From positions 1 to 56,060 of the forward strand of contig CALGOB010000041.1 of the NCBI GenBank assembly GCA_937958005.1: 56,060 bases of DNA, in the 5' to 3' direction. Source of the DNA: an uncultured Cyclobacteriaceae bacterium. Lineage in GTDB: Bacteria > Bacteroidota > Bacteroidia > Cytophagales > Cyclobacteriaceae. This document shows, piece after piece, positions 18,690 through 27,795 of this stretch (positions are counted from its first letter, which is position 1; each line of letters begins with the position of its first letter). Below the pieces are notes generated by a model. It saw nothing but the letters and a program-made list of their open reading frames with translations, was not told the origin of the DNA and ran no database searches. The position numbers were made by a program, and so were the translations under genes.

Positions 18690-18735
18690 ATTTATGGGAG
18701 TATCTATGAGTAATTAGTGTCCATTAGGGATTAAA
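18690..18735 (+). repeat. R1 fragment
   Basis: GGGAGTATCTATGAGTAATTA followed by CATTAGGGATTAAAA: left middle and right end of a degraded R1 copy. Confidence 0.45.
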
Positions 18736-18790
18736 ATGAAGTCCTTTCTGTACAGGAAGAGCCTCACCCATTTATTCGCTTTTGTTATAA

Positions 18791-18901
18791 TTTAATCCCT
18801 AAGGGATATTAATTCCCCTGGCCGGGCGCCCCGACTCTTGAGTCGATCATTAAATTATTGCCCATAGATACCCCGTACCCTTGGGTCGGGGTTGGTTCAT
18901 T
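18791..18901 (-). repeat. R1 repeat, copy 7
   Basis: 111 bp, complete consensus copy in inverse orientation (TTTAATCCCTAAGGG to GGTTGGTTCATT). Only a few bases separate it from R4 at 18924. Confidence 0.95.
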
Positions 18902-18923
18902 AATTTCTTCCATTTTTTATTTC

Positions 18924-19090
18924 TTAACTCACATATTTAGCTCATTTACAAGTATTTAGTCTTGGCTACCCCGTCTTCAAGCCAGACGGGCCCCTACAGC
19001 AACGGCCGCCCCAGTTCTACTGCGGCGGCAGATCTTTCAAAACTGTTCCGGGTCCTAGATGGAGACCTTCTATGCGTACTTTTTTAAAAG
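18924..19090 (+). repeat. R4 repeat, copy b
   Basis: Starts TTAACTCACATATTTAGCTCATTTAC and ends TGCGTACTTTTTT. GC-rich centre with CCCCGTCTTCAAGCCAGACGGG (a hairpin) and CCCCAGTTCTACTGCGGCGG, the latter conserved in the other copies. No protein is encoded; a structured RNA or mobile-element remnant is possible. Confidence 0.6.
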
Positions 19091-19289
19091 CTCAGGTTAA
19101 TATTAAGTTATCTACTCCTAGTAAACATTAAACCCTTCGTCTTCTTCCTTGTGGTTCTATTACAAGGTTTTGCTATTCTGGGTAAGCTTCAAGTAAATCA
19201 CTTCATTAAGTGAATTAGGTAATTCGACCTCGTATATATGCAATTCATCTCCTTTTAAGCCTCTCTATTTTCATCAGCGAATTAAATTA

Positions 19290-19541
19290 GTGGAAAGAAA
19301 ACAGAAATATGAAATATTATATAACACGAACAAAAGAAAGTACGGATACATTTCAAAGAAAAGGTATCTAAAGTTAAAATCTAATATTACTTTTAGTAAA
19401 CACTTTGAGGTAGTAAGTTTTCAACAAATTACGAATGTTAAGGATTTTAGAATGTTAAAAAGAGTAGTCAAAAGGCTGCCTGAAACTCTTTCTTATTTCA
19501 ATACGAATGAAGATACGATGAAACTTTCTTTTTCGCATTAG
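19290..19541 (+). CDS. small hypothetical protein, doubtful
   Basis: 83 aa from a GTG start, very lysine-rich N-terminus (MERKQKYEILYNTNKRKYGY), no signal peptide, membrane segment or known domain. It lies alone in a repeat-rich stretch of 1.4 kb (18670-20131). The codon use resembles the AT-rich background, so it may be a chance frame. Confidence 0.25.
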   Translation: MERKQKYEILYNTNKRKYGYISKKRYLKLKSNITFSKHFEVVSFQQITNVKDFRMLKRVVKRLPETLSYFNTNEDTMKLSFSH

Positions 19542-19869
19542 ACCATCCTCCTAGGAAACAAAAAACCCTGATCAGTGATTAAACCAATTAGGGTAGTTGT
19601 CAATTATTAAGCCTGACAACAGAGAAACTAATATGTACATGTTATATGTATTGGACAGACGGTTATTCAATAACCTTTTTAAGGACGCCACCTTATCATA
19701 TCAGTGGTCATTTCTGATACTAGAATTGCTCCCTCATTAATAAGTGATAAAAAAGATAAAAGGTAAACATCTTTTGAAGATTTTAAACTCGTATTCAATT
19801 TCTTTATATTGATTAGTGAGGAGGATCCCATAGGGATATCAATAGATACATAGGTTCAGTTTACCCACT

Positions 19870-19970
19870 TTTAATCCCTGAGGGATACCTAATTCCCCGA
19901 CTCTTGAGTCGATAAAAAAGCTTTTGGCCGATAGAGATACCCCGTACCCTTGGGTCGGGGTTGGTTCATT
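19870..19970 (-). repeat. R1 repeat, copy 8 (AAAAAAGC subfamily)
   Basis: Complete ends, but the linker is GATAAAAAAGCTTTTGGCCG in place of GATCATTAAATTATTGCCC, as in the copy at 53908. It also lacks the TGGCCGGGCGCC block. Its GGTTCATT end is followed at once by CCCTAAGGGATATTAATTCCCC (19971-19992), the beginning of another R1: a head-to-tail junction. Confidence 0.9.
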
Positions 19971-19992
19971 CCCTAAGGGATATTAATTCCCC
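19971..19992 (-). repeat. R1 fragment joined head-to-tail to copy 8
   Basis: The first 22 bases of R1 (CCCTAAGGGATATTAATTCC..) begin directly after the CATT end of copy 8, without a TTTAAT. This supports CCC and CATT as the true element ends. Confidence 0.7.
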
Positions 19993-20131
19993 AAAAGGGA
20001 CATCCCCAATTATTCGAGTTAACTTATCTAGCTATTTGGTCAATTTTTGGCTGCGAAAATAATAGCTCCATTGAGTAATAAAATGGATTTATCTCATCTT
20101 AAAAAATTAACTACTCTAGAAAAAAGGTAAT

Positions 20132-23071
20132 TCATTTTTTCAACAAAGCTCCCCATAATACTTCAACAGGGTGTAATGCTTCTCTACTGGTACCATCTTT
20201 AATCTGATGTCTGCAACTGGTACCTGGTGCGGCTATCACCACTTCCTCTGGTTGATTTCTTACAGTAGGGAATAAGATTAATTCTCCTATTTTCATAGAA
20301 GTATCATAATGTTCTTTTTCATAGCCAAACGAACCTGCCATTCCACAACAACCCGAAGGAATCATTTGTACCTGAAAGTTCTTCGGTATTTGTAAGACTT
20401 GTTTTGTAGGTACTACTGAAGCTATCGCTTTTTGATGGCAGTGGCCGTGAAGTTTAATCAGTTTTTCTTCTGCACTAAATTGATCCCCAGTAATTTGCCC
20501 TGCTTTAAATTCCTTTAAAAGAAACTCTTCTATCATCAAGCAATTTTGGCTCAACTCTTCTGCATCACTTTTAAGTTCCAAATCACATAAACTCAGGTAT
20601 TCATCACGGAAACTTAAAATAGCGCTAGGCTCTAATCCAATAAGTGGGGTATTTTCACTGACTAAACTTTTTAACTCCTTAATGTTATGATCAATGATTT
20701 TTTTTGCCTCTTTTAAAAAGCCTTTACTCAACCATGTCCTACCACTTTCACGATGATCAGGGATTTCTACCCAATAGCCTAATTGATCAAGCAATAAAAT
20801 AGATTTTATCCCAATTGTCGTGTCATTGTAATTAGTAAATTCATCGCAGAAAAAGTAAACTTTCCCCTTGTTACCGTCAATTTTTGTAAGACGTTGAAAT
20901 TTGGTTTTATACCATTTCTTAAGGGTGGTTTTGTGGATCTTAGGAGTAGGCCTCTGCACCGCTAAACCCATGGTTTTTTTAAATAGTGTCCCCGTCACTC
21001 CATTCCCAACAAACCAATTATAAATAGCAGGTACTTTCTCAGCTAATTTCATACCCCCTGTAAAATTTGCAATTTGTTTTGCCCTAAAAGGTGCTCCATG
21101 CACATCATAATAATTCTGTGTGAACTCTGCTTTCAGCTTGGCCATATCTACATTTGATGGGCATTCAGACTTACAGCCCTTGCAGCTTAGGCAAAGATCC
21201 ATAACTTCTTTGATTTCCTCTTTATCAAATGGATTAATACCATTCTGATCACCTTTCGTGATCATTTCCCTTAATATGTTAGCCCTTGCTCTGGTGGTAT
21301 CTTTTTCGTTCCCAGTTGCCATGTAACTAGGGCACATAGTTCCTCCTGAAAAGGCCGATTTCCTACAATCACCAGATCCATTACAAAGTTCAGCAGCTCT
21401 AATTACTCCTTGTTCTTTGTCAAACCTAAAATAAGTAGGGATATCTGGTGTAGGCTGGTCAATTTCGTACCGCAGGTTCTCATCCATTGGCGGTGTATCA
21501 ACTATTTTACCTGGATTAAAAATATTATCAGGGTCCCAAGCTTTTTTAACCCTAGCAATCAAATCATAACTTCTCTTACCTACCATTTGCTGGATAAACT
21601 CACCACGCAACCTGCCGTCTCCATGTTCACCACTTAAAGAACCTCCATATTTTTTTACAAGCGTTGCTATTTCTTCTGCTATCACCCTAAATAAACGATG
21701 GCCTTCTGCTGTTTTCAAATTCAGGATAGGCCTTAAGTGAAGTTCACCTGAGCCTGCATGTGCATAATGTACACTATAAAGCCCATGTTTCTTTAAGATT
21801 TCATTAAAATCACTGATGTACTGAGGAAGGTCTTTTACATCTACTGCTGTATCTTCTATGACAGGTGCCGGTTTAGCATCCCCAGGAAGATTGGCAAGCA
21901 ACCCTAAGCCTGCTTTTCTAAGACCCCATACCTTTTTAATATCATCCCCTTTCACTACCGGAAAATGATAGCCTAGCCCCTTAGATTTTAATTCAGCAAT
22001 TAATTGTTTTTCTTTCTGGTCAAGAGCTTCCTCTATTTCATCTGCCAACTCTACTACTAGTATCGCTTTTGGGTCTCCTTTTACAAAAAAACGATTTTGA
22101 CGATAAGTGATATTGGCTTTTGTACATTCCAATATATAATGATCCATCAGTTCTACCGCGTGAGGATCATACTGCAAAGCTACTAAATTTGCTTTGAGTG
22201 ACTCGTCGATACTTTCACAATGAATACATACAAGTTTCTTATGTTTTGGAGGCAACGCATTTAAAGAAAGTTTCGCTTCTGTGATGAAAAAGAGTGTTCC
22301 CTCACTTCCTGCAATTAATTGGTTGAAGTTAAATAATTCCCCATCGTCAGTATAGGGCTTTCTTTGAGCTAGCAGATCTAAGGCATAACCCGTATTTCTT
22401 CTTGGAATACTATTTTTGGGAAACTCTTTAGCAATCTCCTCTCTATTTTCAGCGTTTCTTAATATATCATGTGTTTCAAAATAAATAGAGTTTTCAAGTT
22501 CGCTTATTACACCAAGCCCCAAGACCTTGTCCATGAAAACTGATTTTTCTATTTCGCCAAAATGCGCAAAATTCCCATCAGCTAAATACCCTTTAGTTTC
22601 TAATAAATGGTCTCTGGTACTTCCATAAATTACAGAGTTTGAACCACAGGAATTGTTTCCGATCATTCCCCCAATCATCGCCCGATTAGCAGTTGAGGTT
22701 TCTGGTCCAAAAAATAGGCCATAGGGTTCCAAATAACGATTTAGATCATCTCTTACTACTCCAGGCTGAACCCTAACCCATTTATCTTCTTGATTTACTT
22801 CTATGATTTTATTAAAATACTTGGAGACATCAACGATGATACCACTTCCTACTACCTGACCCGCAAGTGAAGTTCCAGCTGTTCGTGGAATGAGCGAAGA
22901 GCCTTTGTCTTTGGCAAATTTGATTAGTTTTTTGATATCCTCGCCATCTATTGGCAACACAATAGCTGCAGGTAATTCTCTGTAAGCGGAAGCATCAGTA
23001 GCATATAGTCTTCTATGTACTTCATCAGTAAAAACTTCTCCTTTTATCCCTATTTCGTGAATCCCCTGCAT
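20132..23071 (-). CDS. FAD-binding and Fe-S oxidoreductase (D-2-hydroxyacid dehydrogenase, Dld/GlcD-GlpC fusion type)
   Basis: 979 aa, a normal size for this fusion family (YdiJ-like). Residues about 35-180 are the FAD_binding_4 domain (PRTAGTSLAGQVVG, IGGMIGNNSCGSNS), followed by the FAD-oxidase C domain with SLSGEHGDGRLRGEF. At about 570-670 lies a two-cluster ferredoxin region (CLSCKGCKSECPSNVDMAKLK), and the C-terminus has CCG-type motifs (HGHCHQKA, PSGCCGMAGSFGYEKEHY). It should oxidise a D-2-hydroxyacid such as D-lactate or D-2-hydroxyglutarate and pass electrons to the respiratory chain. Same strand as glgB, 44 bp behind it. Confidence 0.93.
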   Translation of the reverse strand: MQGIHEIGIKGEVFTDEVHRRLYATDASAYRELPAAIVLPIDGEDIKKLIKFAKDKGSSLIPRTAGTSLAGQVVGSGIIVDVSKYFNKIIEVNQEDKWVRVQPGVVRDDLNRYLEPYGLFFGPETSTANRAMIGGMIGNNSCGSNSVIYGSTRDHLLETKGYLADGNFAHFGEIEKSVFMDKVLGLGVISELENSIYFETHDILRNAENREEIAKEFPKNSIPRRNTGYALDLLAQRKPYTDDGELFNFNQLIAGSEGTLFFITEAKLSLNALPPKHKKLVCIHCESIDESLKANLVALQYDPHAVELMDHYILECTKANITYRQNRFFVKGDPKAILVVELADEIEEALDQKEKQLIAELKSKGLGYHFPVVKGDDIKKVWGLRKAGLGLLANLPGDAKPAPVIEDTAVDVKDLPQYISDFNEILKKHGLYSVHYAHAGSGELHLRPILNLKTAEGHRLFRVIAEEIATLVKKYGGSLSGEHGDGRLRGEFIQQMVGKRSYDLIARVKKAWDPDNIFNPGKIVDTPPMDENLRYEIDQPTPDIPTYFRFDKEQGVIRAAELCNGSGDCRKSAFSGGTMCPSYMATGNEKDTTRARANILREMITKGDQNGINPFDKEEIKEVMDLCLSCKGCKSECPSNVDMAKLKAEFTQNYYDVHGAPFRAKQIANFTGGMKLAEKVPAIYNWFVGNGVTGTLFKKTMGLAVQRPTPKIHKTTLKKWYKTKFQRLTKIDGNKGKVYFFCDEFTNYNDTTIGIKSILLLDQLGYWVEIPDHRESGRTWLSKGFLKEAKKIIDHNIKELKSLVSENTPLIGLEPSAILSFRDEYLSLCDLELKSDAEELSQNCLMIEEFLLKEFKAGQITGDQFSAEEKLIKLHGHCHQKAIASVVPTKQVLQIPKNFQVQMIPSGCCGMAGSFGYEKEHYDTSMKIGELILFPTVRNQPEEVVIAAPGTSCRHQIKDGTSREALHPVEVLWGALLKK

Positions 23072-23115
23072 GCTGCAATTTAATCAGGTATAGCTATCTC
23101 AAACTTAATAAAGGC

Positions 23116-25131
23116 TTACTTTTTTTTCAAAACCATACAAACTCTACTTGGAATGTAAATACTCAGATAATGTTCTCCAAATAAACAGACAGACGGATAA
23201 CTCATTTCATCGTCTATCCTGTTAAAACCACCAAAACGCTCAGCATCACTATTTAGAATGATCTGGTATTTTCCACACTCTTCTACTTGAAACCTATAGT
23301 CAGGGATTGATTTATTAGGATGAAAATTAAAAATGAAAATCAGATTATTCCTTTCAAAAATTATTACATGGTTTTCAGTATCCATATTGAGTTGTTTCGC
23401 TGGCATTGAAGAGACCAAGGAGTGCTTACTACCTAAATCGATCATTGCTTCATCGAAAGATAGCAAGTATTTATACTTCAAGTCTTCTCTATCTGCTAGT
23501 GACCACTGTCTTCTAGCATACTGGTAACTCCATTCGTTCCCTTCCCTTGGAAAATCTACCCATTCAGGATGACCAAACTCATTGCCAATAAAATTTAAAT
23601 AGCCTTCCCCTCCTAAAGACAAGGTAAATAACCTAATCATTTTATGAAGCGCTATTCCTCTTTCTATGATCAGGTTATCATGTGAAACATGCATGTCAAT
23701 GTACATTTCTTTATCCATTAACCAAAAAGCAAGTGTTTTGTCACCTACTAAAGCTTGGTCATGAGATTCCGCATAAGCAATAGTCTTTTCCCCATCCCTC
23801 CTATTAGTTAAGGTATGCCACATATCATAAATGTCCCAATCCTCATCTGGTTTGTGCTTGAGCATTTTTATCCAATAGTCAGGAATACCCATTGCCAATC
23901 GGTAATCAAAACCAACACCCCCTTCGGAAACAGGTCTACATAAACCTGGCAGGCCACTCATGTCTTCTGCAATCATCACAGAACCTTCCTTTATTTCTTT
24001 AATTAAGGTATTTGCTAACTGAAGGTAGGTAATTACATCCCAATCCAAATCATTGAAATACTTATCATAGTGATCAAAGGTCACATGTTCACCATGGTGC
24101 CAGTAAAGCATGGATGTAACCCCATCGTATCGATACCCATCTATGTGATATTCTTCAACCCAAAACTTTACATTACTCAATAAAAACTGCAGTACTTCCT
24201 CTTTACCATAATTGAACAATTTAGAATCCCACCCATCGTGTTCCCCTTTACCCCCTTCATGAAAATACTGATCAGAACCATCAAATTCATTAAGGCCTTC
24301 AGCAATATTTTTTACTGCATGAGAATGAACTAAGTCCATAATGACTACCAAGTCCATTTCATGTGCTTTATTAATTAAATACCTTAAATCATCTGGTGTT
24401 CCGAATCGACTGGAGGCAGCAAAAAAATTACTTACATGATAGCCAAAAGAGCCATAATATGGGTGTTCCTGTACGGCCATTAGTTGAATTGCATTATACC
24501 CTTGTTTTTTAATTCTCGGTAAAATTAACTCTGCAAATTCTTGGTAGCTACCTACTTTTCCCTTCTCTTGAGCCATACCTACATGGCATTCATAGATAAA
24601 TAGATTATTAGTTTTACTACCTATTGAAAATGTTTTATCTGTCCATTTAAATTTCTTCTTGGGTTGGTAAATTTCACCAGTAAAATCATAGGTATCAGGG
24701 TTTTGTGTTACATAATCCACGTAAGCTGGTATTCTGTCCTTGGTACCATTATTTGATTTTACCCTCACCTTAAATTTAGTCCCATGCCCAAAACTTGAGT
24801 CTTCTAAGAAGATTTCCCATATACCTTGCTTGTTTTTGCTGAGTAAATGCTTTGTACCATCCCAACCATTAAAATCACCTACAAGTGAAAGTTCATCTGC
24901 ATTTGGTGCCCATTCTCTATACCACCACCCCTTCTGTTTAGCATCATAATTAATTCCTAAATAGCGATAAGCACTTGCAAATTCTTGCAAGCTTTGGGAT
25001 TGTTGAGTAATGAGAGCTAATTTCTCTTTATATCTTTTACCCCTTTCCTTTAAAATATCCTCATAAGGAGATAACCATAAATCATTCTGAATTAAAATAG
25101 GTAGGTCAGTCTTACTTGTCATAGGGGGCAT
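23116..25131 (-). CDS. glgB: 1,4-alpha-glucan branching enzyme (GH13)
   Basis: Makes alpha-1,6 branches in glycogen. 671 aa: N-terminal CBM48 (WAPNADELSLVGDFNGWDGTKH) at about 65-150, then the GH13 barrel. The catalytic triad is visible: nucleophile Asp336 in GYRYDGVTS, acid/base Glu389 in MIAEDMSG, Asp458 in ESHDQALVGD. Spacing (53 and 69) resembles the eukaryotic-type/GH13_8 enzyme rather than the classic E. coli GlgB, a type also present in Bacteroidota. C-terminal beta-domain at about 570-671. No glgA or glgC nearby. Confidence 0.95.
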   Translation of the reverse strand: MPPMTSKTDLPILIQNDLWLSPYEDILKERGKRYKEKLALITQQSQSLQEFASAYRYLGINYDAKQKGWWYREWAPNADELSLVGDFNGWDGTKHLLSKNKQGIWEIFLEDSSFGHGTKFKVRVKSNNGTKDRIPAYVDYVTQNPDTYDFTGEIYQPKKKFKWTDKTFSIGSKTNNLFIYECHVGMAQEKGKVGSYQEFAELILPRIKKQGYNAIQLMAVQEHPYYGSFGYHVSNFFAASSRFGTPDDLRYLINKAHEMDLVVIMDLVHSHAVKNIAEGLNEFDGSDQYFHEGGKGEHDGWDSKLFNYGKEEVLQFLLSNVKFWVEEYHIDGYRYDGVTSMLYWHHGEHVTFDHYDKYFNDLDWDVITYLQLANTLIKEIKEGSVMIAEDMSGLPGLCRPVSEGGVGFDYRLAMGIPDYWIKMLKHKPDEDWDIYDMWHTLTNRRDGEKTIAYAESHDQALVGDKTLAFWLMDKEMYIDMHVSHDNLIIERGIALHKMIRLFTLSLGGEGYLNFIGNEFGHPEWVDFPREGNEWSYQYARRQWSLADREDLKYKYLLSFDEAMIDLGSKHSLVSSMPAKQLNMDTENHVIIFERNNLIFIFNFHPNKSIPDYRFQVEECGKYQIILNSDAERFGGFNRIDDEMSYPSVCLFGEHYLSIYIPSRVCMVLKKK

Positions 25132-25479
25132 ATTCAGTTAGGTAATTGTCAATTAAGCAATGCATAACCTTTCAAATATCGAAGAAATAAATCAAACGTT
25201 ACTTTAGTATATGTCCAATATTAGTCGAGAAAATGAAATGATCCACTATAAACCATTAAATAATCTATCAAATGAGCTTAAATGACAAATTTTTCTATAA
25301 GTTAATGTTATTATTAAAATTATTGTAACAAAGTTTTCAAATCATTGCCAAAATAATTTCCTATAAATCAGTTTTAATCTCTTTGGGTTTAATTCCCCCG
25401 ACCCTTGGGTCGTTATAAATGAAGATATTTAGTTACTAGTATCCGAGAAAAAGGTTTTCATTTTTATACATTTTGGAGA

Positions 25480-25645
25480 GTTGGCACGGTACGCCGTCGC
25501 GGTGATCATTTAGCGGGGTGTGCGACACAACGGTCGGCCGCTGCCGGGTTTAGGGTGGGGGCTTTAAATTATTCGCCAGGCGACCCTGTTGATTTTTTTG
25601 GCGGCCGCCCGATCCTTTTTTCAGGGGTCCGCCCCCGCGGCATGG
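25480..25645. other. GC-rich island without a gene
   Basis: About 165 bp clearly richer in G and C than the surroundings (GGCGGCCGCCCG, GGGGTCCGCCCCCGCGGC, TGCCGGGTTTAGGGTGGGGGC). Several short palindromes are present but no frame makes sense. It precedes the decayed tnpA and may be the structured left part of that element. Confidence 0.5.
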
Positions 25646-25761
25646 AAAAAACGGACGAAAGCTAGAGTTGTCAGCCCTTCGGTTGATTTATAGGGGGAGT
25701 TTTTGAACTTCAGAAATAATCTTTGATTAAACGATATCAAGAGCAGTTTTTCTTCAATTTC

Positions 25762-26093
25762 AGTTTTACTTGGATGCCAGTAATATTTAGTAAAGAAGTT
25801 GACCAAACTTTAGTTTGGCTTTGTGAAGAGATTTCAAAGCGTTACGACCTTCGTTTTTAGAAATAGGTACGGATAAGGATCATGTTCATTTTCTGATGCA
25901 ACCGGTGCCTATTTATAGTTCTATAAAAATAGTAACGATGTTGAAAAGCATCATAGTTAGAGAACTTTTAAAGAAACACCCTGATATAAAGAAACAGCTT
26001 TGTGGTGGAAATCTTTGGACATCAGGATATTTTGTGAATACAGTAAGTAAAACTAGAGATGAGACGAGCCTATCAAATTATGTAAAAGACTAA
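25762..26093 (+). pseudogene. tnpA: IS200/IS605 TnpA (Y1 HUH transposase), decayed
   Basis: Conceptual translation: SFTWMPVIFSKEVDQTLVWL, CEEISKRYDLRF, a one-base frameshift near 25855, LEIGTDKDHVHFLMQPVPIY, IVTMLKSIIVRELLKKHPDI, LWTSGYFVNTV, SNYVKD, stop. HVH is the HUH metal motif and the Tyr in NYVKD is at the position of the catalytic tyrosine. The N-terminus is not recognisable and the end is short, so the gene is inactive. Such enzymes move single-stranded DNA using subterminal hairpins, matching the R1 architecture. Confidence 0.78.
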
Positions 26094-26329
26094 GGAAAAG
26101 AAAAAGAGTAAAGCCTTTTACATATTAAAAAACAACTAAGCCTGTTTTAGCCACCCGATACCTCGTACCCATGGGTCGGGGTTGGTTCATTTGTAAAGCT
26201 AGATTTTTCTTAAATTCTAAATTTAGTCAGATGACAGTACCTTTTTAAAGATATTGATACCAAATGATTCAATTTGCCATCATATTATACTAAACCTTTA
26301 TTTATTTTTATTATTTTGTCACTGCCGAC

Positions 26330-26536
26330 ATGAAAAGTATGACTTATATATGGTATAACCCTGAGATCAAAGCCTATCAAATGGGCTCTTTAAGTATCTA
26401 TAAGTCAATAAAAAATAACAGCATCGAGAGAGATGAGTTTAGTTTATTCTATAAATTTGAAAGCACTCAGAGTAATTTAGCAAAAAAGATATTTTCAAGA
26501 CTCAATATCACTAATGAAGAAAATATTACAGACTAA
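26330..26536 (+). CDS. small conserved-looking hypothetical protein
   Basis: 68 aa (MKSMTYIWYNPEIKAYQMGS...). The opening YIWYNPEIKAYQMG and the following KFESTQSNLAKKIFSRLN have the composition of a folded small protein and I recall similar short proteins in Cytophagales, though I cannot name a family. An alternative start is the second Met, 9 bp downstream. It lies alone between the IS200-like relict and R4. Confidence 0.45.
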   Translation: MKSMTYIWYNPEIKAYQMGSLSIYKSIKNNSIERDEFSLFYKFESTQSNLAKKIFSRLNITNEENITD

Positions 26537-26650
26537 TTGCTGGTAGAAAAGCTGTGCATTACTAATATTAATTTAAATGCAGATGAACAAGAAACCAAAA
26601 AACGTTTTGGTCAACTAATTACATATTGTTACCTGTGTTTTCTCTTCAGT

Positions 26651-26670
26651 TTAACCCCTTAGGGATTAAA
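26651..26670 (+). repeat. R1 right-end fragment
   Basis: AACCCCTTAGGGATTAAA: only the right-end dyad of R1 remains, 15 bp before R4 copy c. Confidence 0.45.
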
Positions 26671-26684
26671 TGATTTTTCAGTTT

Positions 26685-26856
26685 TTAACTCACATATTTA
26701 GTTCAATGAAAAGCTTTTGTCTTGGCGCGACTCCGTCAATCATTTTGAGAGAGATCTCAAACAATAAAGACACTGCCCCAGTTCCACTGCGACAGAGTGA
26801 CTGACCAAGCAAATCTTTCAAAACTGTTAGGAAACCTTCCATGAGTACTTTTTAAA
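26685..26856 (+). repeat. R4 repeat, copy c
   Basis: Starts TTAACTCACATATTTAGTTCA and ends GAGTACTTTTTAAAA, with the shared CCCCAGTTCCACTGCG and AAATCTTTCAAAACTGTT blocks. As with copy b, an R1 piece stands directly in front of it, suggesting the two were duplicated together or that R4 is a preferred R1 landing site. Confidence 0.6.
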
Positions 26857-26914
26857 ATCGAGCTCTGGTTATTAGGTTTTACTAATTAAAAAATGTATTC
26901 AAGAGGTATTACAT

Positions 26915-27793
26915 TTAGCCAAATAAGTCGCTACTTAGGTATCTATCTCCTCTATCACAGGTGATACAGACAATGACACCTTCTTCAAGCCCTTCTGCTA
27001 ATTTAAGTGCAGCACATAAAGCGCCACCACTACTCATTCCTGCTAATATTCCTTCTTCAGAAGCCATTCTTCTTGTCATTTGTGTAGCTTCATCTTGGCT
27101 GACATCTATTACTCTGTCAACTCTTTCTGGTTCAAATATCTTAGGGAGAAACTCAGGTGACCAGCGTCTAATACCAGGAATGCTGGAACCATCAGTAGGC
27201 TGAGTTCCCACTATTTGAATGGTAGGATTTTGTTCTTTCAGAAAGCGGGAGACGCCCATTATTGTTCCAGTAGTTCCCATTGCAGAGACAAAATGAGTGA
27301 CCTTGCCTTCGGTATCGCGTAATATTTCTGGCCCTGTAGTCTTATAATGAGCAAGGTAATTATCTGGGTTTGCAAATTGGTTGAGAATATAATAACCTTC
27401 TTTTTCAGCCATTTCATCAGCTAATTCTCTAGAATATTCTATTGTTTGGGCTGCTGGGGTTAAGATGACTTTAGCACCATAAGCTTCCATTGACAAGACC
27501 CTTTCTCTAGTAGAGTTATCAGGCATAATAAGTGTTATATCAACACCCAGCACTTTGGAGATCATGGCTAAGGCGATACCAGTATTACCACTGGTAGCTT
27601 CTATCAGTTTATCCCCAGGTTTAATATCTCCACGATCCATTGCGCTTTTGATCATGTTATAGGCAGCCCGGTCTTTTACGCTCCCTCCAGGGTTTTGACC
27701 TTCTAGTTTTGCAAATATTTTGACCTTTGGGTTAGTAGGTATTTTTTGAAGAGAAACAAGCGGTGTGTTTCCTATCAATTCAAATAGATTCAT
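26915..27793 (-). CDS. cysM: cysteine synthase B
   Basis: PLP enzyme that forms L-cysteine from O-acetylserine and sulfide (or thiosulfate). 292 aa, matching CysM rather than the longer CysK. Lys40 in GGSVKDRAA binds PLP; ATSGNTGIAL is the substrate loop; GTTGTIMGVSRFL binds the PLP phosphate; the end GDRYLSSDLFG matches the CysM C-terminus. It starts 2 bp after cysE, so both enzymes of the last two steps are co-expressed. Confidence 0.96.
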   Translation of the reverse strand: MNLFELIGNTPLVSLQKIPTNPKVKIFAKLEGQNPGGSVKDRAAYNMIKSAMDRGDIKPGDKLIEATSGNTGIALAMISKVLGVDITLIMPDNSTRERVLSMEAYGAKVILTPAAQTIEYSRELADEMAEKEGYYILNQFANPDNYLAHYKTTGPEILRDTEGKVTHFVSAMGTTGTIMGVSRFLKEQNPTIQIVGTQPTDGSSIPGIRRWSPEFLPKIFEPERVDRVIDVSQDEATQMTRRMASEEGILAGMSSGGALCAALKLAEGLEEGVIVCITCDRGDRYLSSDLFG

Positions 27794-27795
27794 GC

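Larger units (their letters stand above)
25387..26191 (+). mobile_element. relict IS200/IS605-like element, candidate parent of R1
   Basis: Bounded at the left by TTTAATTCCCCCGACCCTTG (compare the R1 left hairpin region) and at the right by an R1 right end, CCATGGGTCGGGGTTGGTTCATT. Between them is a decayed tnpA in the orientation expected from R1. The interior left side (25480-25640) is unusually GC-rich. All parts are degraded, so the boundaries are inferred. A competing reading places element ends at TATCCGAGAAAA (25440) and ATTTAGTCAGATGACAGTA (26222), shared with 38668-38935. Confidence 0.45.
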
